From the NCBI RefSeq assembly GCF_000820145.1, contig NZ_CDBW01000048.1, positions 1 to 64,000 on the forward strand: a DNA stretch of 64,000 bases. The letters are read 5' to 3'. Shown in pieces: positions 58,946-64,000 of the stretch. The notes under the pieces are model-generated. The model was not told the origin of the DNA. It was given only the letters and a program-made list of their open reading frames with translations, and ran no database searches. Every line of letters begins with the position of its first letter. Within the stretch, counting starts at the first letter, position 1. The translations under genes were made by a program, and so were the position numbers. This stretch comes from Aeromonas sobria (lineage in GTDB: Bacteria > Pseudomonadota > Gammaproteobacteria > Enterobacterales > Aeromonadaceae).

Positions 58946-58966
58946 CCCACCAGTTGGAATCGCCAT

Positions 58967-58998
58967 AAAAAACGGCCTGCAGATGCAGGCCGTTTGCT
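58967..58998. terminator. Bidirectional terminator between cyaA and the esterase gene
   Basis: AACGGCCTGCA (58971-58981) and TGCAGGCCGTT (58984-58994) form an 11-bp stem with an A-run before it and TGCTTTT after it, serving convergent genes. Confidence 0.85.
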
Positions 58999-59009
58999 TT
59001 TGAGGCAGA

Positions 59010-59663
59010 TCAGGCGCCGAGGCGGGCCAGCAGCCAGCGGCGAATATCATCGAGCTGCGGACGGCAGATCTCGTGACGCATCGGGTACTCGTGCCACTCG
59101 GGGGTGAGCCCGGCACTTTCCAGCCGGTTCTTGGCATCCCAACCCAGCGACAGGCTCACCACATCGTCATAGATGCCGTGCATGTAGCAGATGGGCAGGG
59201 TGCGAGCCGCTTCGCTCATCTCGTCTACCAGCTTGTCCGGGGCGGCCAGATAGGTAGACATGCAGAGCAGGCCCGCCAGCTGGACGCGGTAGCGCAGCGC
59301 GGTGAAGGAGGCAATTACCCCGCCCTGAGAGAAGCCCACCAGCACGATGCGCTCGGGGGCAAACCCCTCGGTCACCAGTTGATCCAGCAATGCGGCAATC
59401 TGGTCAGCTGATTCACGGACGTGGGACTCCACGGCTCGCTCGGCGGGATCCTCGAAGCTCTTGATGTCGTACCAGCCGCGCATCTTGTAGCCCATGTTAA
59501 TGGTGATCGGCCGCTCGGGGGCGTCCGGCAGCAGGTGACGCACCGGCAGCTCGGTGGGCAGGTCCAGCGCCTCTACCAGCGGGGCGAGACCGGCGCCGGA
59601 ATCCCCCAGCCCGTGCAGCCAGATCACCGCATGGCGGGCATCCTGCGGGTGCAGGTCGATCAT
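59010..59663 (-). CDS. Carboxylesterase/phospholipase family alpha/beta hydrolase
   Basis: 217-residue cytosolic serine hydrolase of the acyl-protein thioesterase / carboxylesterase-II family. Catalytic triad: Ser112 in GFSQGG, Asp166 or 167 in HGIYDDVV and His197 in MRHEI. HGLGDSGAG forms the oxyanion region. No signal peptide. Start overlaps the cyaY stop (ATGA). Substrate unknown; typically short-chain esters or acylated proteins. Confidence 0.88.
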   Translation of the reverse strand: MIDLHPQDARHAVIWLHGLGDSGAGLAPLVEALDLPTELPVRHLLPDAPERPITINMGYKMRGWYDIKSFEDPAERAVESHVRESADQIAALLDQLVTEGFAPERIVLVGFSQGGVIASFTALRYRVQLAGLLCMSTYLAAPDKLVDEMSEAARTLPICYMHGIYDDVVSLSLGWDAKNRLESAGLTPEWHEYPMRHEICRPQLDDIRRWLLARLGA

Positions 59664-59974
59664 GGGAACACCACAGTTTCACCCGCCTGCGTGGTACAGG
59701 AGCGGCTCAGCAGGGCTTTCAGCTCGTGACCGAAGCGGTTGTCGATCCAGGTTTCACCCTGCAGTTCGAAGTGGAAGCCGTTTTCGCGGGTAGCGACCCA
59801 GATCTGGTGCAGCGGCTCCTGCTTGTTGATGATGACCTTGGTCTTGTTCTCGAAAGAGAGGGTCAATACGCCGCCGTTGCGTTCGCAATCGATATCGGGA
59901 TACCCCTCGTCGATAATGTCTTCCACATACTGGAAAAAGGTGTCGGTCAGGGCGTGATACTGGTGATCCTTCAT
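59660..59974 (-). CDS. cyaY: Frataxin homologue CyaY
   Basis: 104-residue bacterial frataxin that binds IscS and iron and regulates Fe-S cluster assembly. Conserved: YHALTDTFFQYVEDIIDE acidic helix, the IWVATRENGFHFEL beta-sheet and ERNGGVLTLSFEN. It is next to cyaA and divergent from lptM-lysA-dapF, the enterobacterial arrangement. Read overlap with the esterase gene by 4 nt. Confidence 0.95.
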   Translation of the reverse strand: MKDHQYHALTDTFFQYVEDIIDEGYPDIDCERNGGVLTLSFENKTKVIINKQEPLHQIWVATRENGFHFELQGETWIDNRFGHELKALLSRSCTTQAGETVVFP

Positions 59975-60047
59975 CGGTTTATCCTGTTGCTTTTAACAAT
60001 GTGAGTGCGATTATAGAGGGCCAAAAATTTTTTCGCAGCGAACCATT

Positions 60048-60224
60048 ATGATCACCCAGTTCACCAAGTGTCTGCTTGCCACTCTTCTGTCCCTCGGGTT
60101 GGCCGCATGCGGTCTGACGGGGCCGCTGTACATGCCGCCCCCCGAGCAGCCACAGAGCCAGAGTACACCGCAATCGGCACCGCCTGCGACCTCCGAGGCA
60201 GCCACCGAGGCCGCGCCGCACTAA
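60048..60224 (+). CDS. lptM: LptM (YifL), small lipoprotein of the LptDE assembly
   Basis: 58-residue lipoprotein, too short for many gene callers. Signal peptide with lipobox LAAC (Cys21), followed by CGLTGPLYMPP, which matches E. coli LptM (CGLKGPLYFPP). LptM promotes LptD disulfide isomerisation in the outer membrane. The rest is a Pro/Gln/Ser/Ala-rich linker. It lies between cyaY (divergent) and lysA, 32 nt away, as in E. coli (there directly before dapF). Confidence 0.88.
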   Translation: MITQFTKCLLATLLSLGLAACGLTGPLYMPPPEQPQSQSTPQSAPPATSEAATEAAPH

Positions 60225-60256
60225 TGCCGCACCCATTCTAGGAAGGAACCGCCCCC

Positions 60257-61507
60257 TTGGATCACTTTAACTACGACGCCGACGGCCAGCTTCAGGCCGA
60301 GCAAATCTCGCTGCAGCAGCTTGCCGAGCAGTACGGTACCCCGCTTTACGTCTACTCCCGTGCGACTCTTGAGCGCCACTGGCACGCCTTCGACACGGCT
60401 GCTGGCAATATTCCCCATCTGATCTGCTATGCGGTGAAGGCCAACTCCAACCTGGCGCTGCTCAACCTGCTGGCCCGTCTGGGTTCCGGGTTTGACATCG
60501 TCTCCGGTGGCGAGCTGTCGCGGGTGCTGGCGGCGGGCGGTGATCCGGCCAAAGTGGTCTTCTCCGGGGTGGCCAAGAGCGAAGCCGAGATGCGCCTCGC
60601 GCTGGATAAAGAGATCCTCTGTTTCAATCTGGAGTCGGAAGCCGAGCTGGAGCGCCTCAATCGGGTGGCGGGCAGCATGGGCAAGAAGGCCCGTGTCTCG
60701 GTGCGGGTCAATCCGGACATCGATGCCGGTACTCACCCCTATATCTCCACCGGCCTCAAGCAGAACAAGTTCGGCATCCCCATCGAGCTGGCGCCAGCGA
60801 TCTACCGCAAGGCGGCGGCGATGGCGAACATCGAGATCGTCGGGGTGGATTGCCATATCGGCTCACAGCTCACTGAGCTCAACCCCTTCATGGAAGCGGC
60901 TGACAAGCTGCTGCGGCTGATCGACGAGCTGGCGGCGGAGGGGATCCGTATTCACCATCTGGACGTGGGCGGCGGCCTAGGGGTTAACTACGGCGCCGAG
61001 CAGCCACCCCATCCCACCGAATATGCCGAAGCGCTCAAGCAGAAGCTGGCGGGTCGGGATCTGACCCTGCTGTTCGAGCCGGGCCGCGCCATCGTCGCCA
61101 ATGCCGGTGTGCTGCTGACCCGGGTCGAGTACCTGAAACCGGGCGAGACCCGCAACTTTGCGCTGATCGATGCCGGCATGAACGACATGCTGCGCCCCTC
61201 GCTCTACGGCGCCTGGATGAACATCATCGAGGTGGATAGCTGTGCCGGTCATGCTCCTGCGCTCTATGACGTGGTGGGCCCGGTGTGCGAGACCGGCGAC
61301 TTCCTCGGCAAGGAGCGCACCCTGGCCATTACCGAGGGTTCCCTGCTGGCGGTGCGTTCGGCCGGTGCCTACGGTTTTACCATGTCATCCAACTACAACA
61401 CCCGCCCCCGTGCCGCCGAAGTATTGGTAGATGGTGCCGAGTCGCACCTGATCCGTGAGCGGGAGCAGTTGGCCGATCTCTGGCGCGGCGAGCATCTGCT
61501 GCCCTGA
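60257..61507 (+). CDS. lysA: Diaminopimelate decarboxylase LysA
   Basis: 416-residue PLP enzyme making L-lysine from meso-diaminopimelate, cytosolic. PLP Lys61 in YAVKANSNLALL, GGGLGVNY phosphate loop, LLFEPGRAIVAN and GPVCETGDFLG are all conserved. The start is a TTG (DHFNYD) with GGAAGGAACC upstream; there is no in-frame ATG near the right place. It lies between lptM and dapF, the order seen in several gammaproteobacteria. Confidence 0.95.
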   Translation: MDHFNYDADGQLQAEQISLQQLAEQYGTPLYVYSRATLERHWHAFDTAAGNIPHLICYAVKANSNLALLNLLARLGSGFDIVSGGELSRVLAAGGDPAKVVFSGVAKSEAEMRLALDKEILCFNLESEAELERLNRVAGSMGKKARVSVRVNPDIDAGTHPYISTGLKQNKFGIPIELAPAIYRKAAAMANIEIVGVDCHIGSQLTELNPFMEAADKLLRLIDELAAEGIRIHHLDVGGGLGVNYGAEQPPHPTEYAEALKQKLAGRDLTLLFEPGRAIVANAGVLLTRVEYLKPGETRNFALIDAGMNDMLRPSLYGAWMNIIEVDSCAGHAPALYDVVGPVCETGDFLGKERTLAITEGSLLAVRSAGAYGFTMSSNYNTRPRAAEVLVDGAESHLIREREQLADLWRGEHLLP

Positions 61508-61518
61508 TGACGCAGCGT

Positions 61519-61684
61519 TGGACAACGACTTCATAGTGGTTGATGGTGAATTTTTACAGCCCTAACAGCACAGGAATGCACGATGTGGATGGATTCTTCC
61601 GGGATGCATGGGGCTATGGACAACGACTTCATAGTGGTTGATGGTGAATTTTTACAGCCCTAACAGCACAGGAATGCACGATGT
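61519..61684 (+). repeat. 98-bp tandem duplication in front of dapF
   Basis: Two copies, 61519-61586 and 61617-61684, are identical over 68 bp and 98 bp apart. Each copy has the same CACAGGAATGCACG ribosome-binding region before an ATG; in the second copy this is the dapF start. The sequence after each ATG resembles the start of dapF, so the 98-bp unit contains the dapF 5' end and leader. See the mini-ORF at 61583-61663. Confidence 0.9.
61583..61663 (+). pseudogene. DapF-like 26-codon leader ORF (duplicated dapF start)
   Basis: ATG-initiated 26-residue ORF ending at a TAA 17 nt before the dapF ATG. Its sequence reads MWMDSSGMHGAMDNDFIVVDG, closely resembling the DapF start MLIDFSKMHGLGNDFMVVDG. 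The ribosome-binding region is identical to that of dapF, so ribosomes should translate it. It is most simply a decayed partial copy of the dapF 5' end; it might also act as an upstream ORF affecting dapF. It is out of frame with dapF. Confidence 0.7.
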
Positions 61685-62511
61685 TGATAGATTTTTCCAA
61701 GATGCATGGCTTGGGCAACGACTTTATGGTGGTGGATGGCGTCACCCAGAAGGTCTTTTTCAGCAATGATGTCATCAAGAAGCTGGCAGATCGCCACTTC
61801 GGGATCGGCTTTGACCAGCTGTTGCTGGTCGAGCCCCCCTATGATCCGGAACTCGACTTCCACTATCGCATTTTCAATGCCGATGGCAGCGAGGTGGAGC
61901 AGTGCGGCAACGGCGCCCGCTGTTTTGCCCGCTTCGTGCGCCTCAAGGGGCTGATCAACCGGGATCGCATCGCCGTTAGCACCTCTCGTGGCCGCATTAT
62001 GCTGCAGCTCGAAGGTGAGAATCAGGTCACGGTCAATATGGGGGTCCCCCAGTTTGAGCCGAGCAAGATCCCGTTTCGGGCTCAAAAAGCAGAAAAAACC
62101 TACCTGTTGCGGGTGCAGGAGCATACCGTGATGTGTGGCGCTGTCTCCATGGGCAACCCTCACTGCGTCATTGATGTACCGTCGGTTGCCGATGCACCGG
62201 TCGCCGTGTTGGGGGCCATCATGGAGCGCAACGAGCGTTTTCCCGAGCGGGTCAACGTCGGCTTCTCAGAGGTGGTCAACGCCAGCGAGATCAAGCTGCG
62301 GGTATTCGAGCGCGGGGTCGGTGAGACCCTGGCCTGTGGTACCGGCGCGTGCGCCGCTGTGGTGGTCGGCATCAGTCAGGGCAAGCTCAAGGAGCGCGTC
62401 ACTGTCACCCTGCCGGGCGGCAAGCTGACCATCGCCTGGAAGGGGCCTGGGCAACCGGTCTATATGACCGGGCCCGCCGAGCATGTGTTTGACGGCCAGA
62501 TAGAGGTGTAG
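61681..62511 (+). CDS. dapF: Diaminopimelate epimerase DapF
   Basis: 276-residue cofactor-independent epimerase converting LL- to meso-diaminopimelate for lysine and peptidoglycan. The two active-site Cys are Cys75 in CGNGARCFARF and Cys219 in GETLACGTGACA. Starts at MLIDFSKMHGLGNDF, typical of the family. It is in the lysA-dapF-DUF484-xerC cluster as in E. coli (where lysA lies elsewhere). Confidence 0.97.
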   Translation: MLIDFSKMHGLGNDFMVVDGVTQKVFFSNDVIKKLADRHFGIGFDQLLLVEPPYDPELDFHYRIFNADGSEVEQCGNGARCFARFVRLKGLINRDRIAVSTSRGRIMLQLEGENQVTVNMGVPQFEPSKIPFRAQKAEKTYLLRVQEHTVMCGAVSMGNPHCVIDVPSVADAPVAVLGAIMERNERFPERVNVGFSEVVNASEIKLRVFERGVGETLACGTGACAAVVVGISQGKLKERVTVTLPGGKLTIAWKGPGQPVYMTGPAEHVFDGQIEV

Positions 62512-62515
62512 GTAG

Positions 62516-62535
62516 AGGGGGCGAATGCCCCCTTT
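62516..62535 (+). terminator. Weak hairpin between dapF and the DUF484 gene
   Basis: AGGGGGC (62516-62522) and GCCCCCT (62527-62533) enclose GAAT and are followed by TT. It lies 5 nt after the dapF stop, in front of a 76-nt gap. The T-tract is too short for an efficient terminator; attenuation is possible. Confidence 0.45.
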
Positions 62536-62587
62536 GCCCATGTTATCGGGGCAGTAAGCCCTGTTTTTCTAATGGATCACCCAATTT

Positions 62588-63268
62588 ATGAGCGAGCTCA
62601 AACGGCAGGAGCAAGCGGTGGACGAAGCCGCTGTGCTGGAGTACCTGTCCCGTTACCCCGAATTTTTCCAGCGCCATGTCACCGTGCTGGACCGGATCCG
62701 TATTCCCCATGAACGTAAGGGCTCCGTCTCGCTGGTAGAGCGCCAGCTGGATCGTCAGCGCGAGCGGATTGAGCAGTTGGAGCTGGAGCTCACCGAGCTG
62801 ATGGGCATTGCCAGCGAGAACGAGCGGATCTTCCGGGTTTATGCCGATCTCTATGGCGAGCTATACGGTTGCCAGACCCTGTTTGAGGTGAGTGCCGTGA
62901 TGGGCAAGGCCTTTGTCCAGCGGTTGCGGTTGACCGGCCTGCGGCTCTGGCTCAATCCCAAGCTCTTTGCCCTGAGCGGTCCCGAACAGCGCTTTCTGGC
63001 GCAGGGCAAGCAGCTCGAATCCCTGCTGGGTCAGCGTCTTCCTGGGCAGGATTACTACTTTGGCCGCCTGAGCCAGAGCGAGAAGCAGGCGCTGTTTGGC
63101 CACGATGTACTGGTCAACTCGGTCGCCCTGATGCGGCTCGGCGATCTTGGGGTGCTGGCCTTCGCTAGCTCGGATCCTAGCCACTTCAGCCCGCACAACG
63201 ACACCCTGCTGCTGGGCCAGTTGGGTCGCTTGCTGCAGTTGCGTCTGCCCGAGTTGACCCGTGGCTAG
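62588..63268 (+). CDS. yigA: DUF484 family protein (YigA)
   Basis: 226-residue cytosolic protein. DUF484 proteins have a GAF-like fold; VLEYLSRYPEFFQRHVTVL at the N terminus, the coiled-coil DRQRERIEQLELELTELM, and LGVLAFASSDPSHFSP are the family blocks. Function is unknown. It sits between dapF and xerC, as in E. coli (yigA). Its stop overlaps the xerC start by 8 nt, so the two are coupled. Confidence 0.92.
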   Translation: MSELKRQEQAVDEAAVLEYLSRYPEFFQRHVTVLDRIRIPHERKGSVSLVERQLDRQRERIEQLELELTELMGIASENERIFRVYADLYGELYGCQTLFEVSAVMGKAFVQRLRLTGLRLWLNPKLFALSGPEQRFLAQGKQLESLLGQRLPGQDYYFGRLSQSEKQALFGHDVLVNSVALMRLGDLGVLAFASSDPSHFSPHNDTLLLGQLGRLLQLRLPELTRG

Positions 63269-64000
63269 GGAATCGGCCAATACACCGCCAGCCTCTGAGC
63301 CGCTGCCGTCAGCACTGGCGGATGAGCTGGCGGCCTTTATCGAATACCTGAGGGTCGAGCGCCAGCTAAGCCCCCACACCCGTACCAACTATCAGGGGCA
63401 TCTCGACGCCATGACCGCCGAGCTGGTGCGACTGGGTCTTTGCGACTGGGGCCAGCTCGATGCGAGTCAGGTGCGCACTCTGGTGACCCGGATGCACAAA
63501 GGGGGGTTGGCGCCCCGATCGCTGGCCACCAAGGTCTCTGCGCTGCGCAGCTTTTGCGACTGGCAGGTGCGGCAGGGGCGGCTGACTGCCAATCCGGCTC
63601 GTGGCATCGTCACCCCCAAGCAGGGGCGGCCGCTGCCGAAAAACCTCGATGTGGATGAGATGTACCAGCTGCTCAACATCACCGATGAGCAGGATCCACT
63701 GGCGGTGCGGGATCGCGCCATCATGGAGCTGATGTACTCGTCAGGGCTACGTCTCGCCGAGCTGGTGGGGGTCAATCTGGTGGATCTGAAGCTCGACGAC
63801 CGTCAGCTCAAGGTGACCGGCAAAGGCTCGCGGGAGCGGGTGCTGCCCATCGGCCGGATGGCGGTCGAGTGGTTGCAGAAGTGGCTCAAGGTGCGCCCGC
63901 TGCTGGCCGGGGATGAGAGCGAAGCGCTGTTTCTCTCCAGTCGCAAGCAGCGGCTGTCGGCCCGTTCTGTGCAGGCCCGCCTCGATGGCTGGGGCAACAA
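63261..64000 (+). CDS. xerC: Tyrosine recombinase XerC (3' part beyond window)
   Basis: First ~246 residues of the XerC recombinase, which with XerD resolves chromosome dimers at dif. Starts with GTG overlapping the DUF484 gene. SAM-like core-binding domain (about 20-105: LRVERQLSPHTRTNY) then the catalytic domain with the first Arg in SSGLRLAELVG, and Lys in KVTGKGSRERVLPIG. The remaining HxxR, His and Tyr nucleophile lie past position 64000. The N terminus is slightly longer than E. coli XerC. Confidence 0.94.
   Translation, partial: MARESANTPPASEPLPSALADELAAFIEYLRVERQLSPHTRTNYQGHLDAMTAELVRLGLCDWGQLDASQVRTLVTRMHKGGLAPRSLATKVSALRSFCDWQVRQGRLTANPARGIVTPKQGRPLPKNLDVDEMYQLLNITDEQDPLAVRDRAIMELMYSSGLRLAELVGVNLVDLKLDDRQLKVTGKGSRERVLPIGRMAVEWLQKWLKVRPLLAGDESEALFLSSRKQRLSARSVQARLDGWGN

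Noticed and set aside
1..64000. CRISPR array, integrase-flanked island, tRNA or rRNA genes
   Set aside because: No regular short repeats with spacers, no tRNA cloverleaf or rRNA sequence, and the only recombinase is the housekeeping xerC. The 98-bp dapF and 167-bp left-end duplications are tandem copies, not mobile elements.

Overview
This is a GC-rich, gene-dense gammaproteobacterial chromosome segment. The gene set and order point to Aeromonas, close to A. hydrophila. The main indicators are the murA-ibaG-mla block divergent from kdsD-kdsC-lptCAB-rpoN-hpf-ptsN-rapZ-npr, the hemCDXY/cyaA pair, cyaY/lptM-lysA-dapF-xerC, and an eight-gene DUF4310/4311/4312 cluster that I remember as having a reference member in A. 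hydrophila. I see no prophage, insertion sequence, CRISPR array, rRNA or tRNA.

Layout. 1-363: two tandem copies of a terminator-bearing non-coding unit, then catalase. 1.9-7.7 kb: a GNAT acetyltransferase, an AraC-GyrI regulator, a SieB-like membrane protein, a CaCA-family antiporter behind a yybP-ykoY (Mn2+) riboswitch, an MHS-family transporter and a Dph6-like PP-loop protein. 7.7-14.2 kb (minus strand): a stressosome-type operon, RsbR-like (two PAS plus STAS), RsbS-like, an RsbT-RsbX fusion, a hybrid histidine kinase with HPt, and an HD-GYP response regulator. 14.4-21.3 kb: aphA, small proteins, an MscS channel with a cyclic-nucleotide-binding-like domain, a lipoprotein, a PuuD-like amidotransferase, darP and pmbA.

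21.4-32.9 kb: the envelope and PTS-Ntr core. MurA and Mla lipid transport lie on the minus strand; KDO synthesis, Lpt export, RpoN, Hpf, PtsN, RapZ and NPr lie on the plus strand. 32.9-40.9 kb (minus): a catabolic and transport operon, PRD protein, SFCGS protein, DUF4312, DUF4311, DUF4310, amidohydrolase, DgaE-like lyase and DgaF-like aldolase, followed by a PRD/EIIB/EIIA-type activator. It looks like a PTS-like uptake system of unknown mechanism feeding an amino-sugar-acid pathway to pyruvate and glyceraldehyde-3-phosphate. 40.9-51.7 kb: a Fur-box siderophore receptor, an acyltransferase, PBP7, YjeM, a DMT exporter, a lone substrate-binding protein, a porin and GlpX. 51.9-64 kb: YkgJ, hemCDXY, cyaA, an esterase, CyaY, LptM, lysA, dapF, DUF484 and the start of xerC.

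The most notable points are the rewired stressosome operon (kinase-phosphatase fusion, His in place of the RsbS phospho-Ser, c-di-GMP output), the DUF4310-4312/SFCGS operon, the Mn riboswitch before a CaCA antiporter, and a tandem duplication in front of dapF that creates a short DapF-like leader ORF with the same ribosome-binding region as dapF. Promoters, operators and RNA elements were judged by eye; no alignment or folding program was run.
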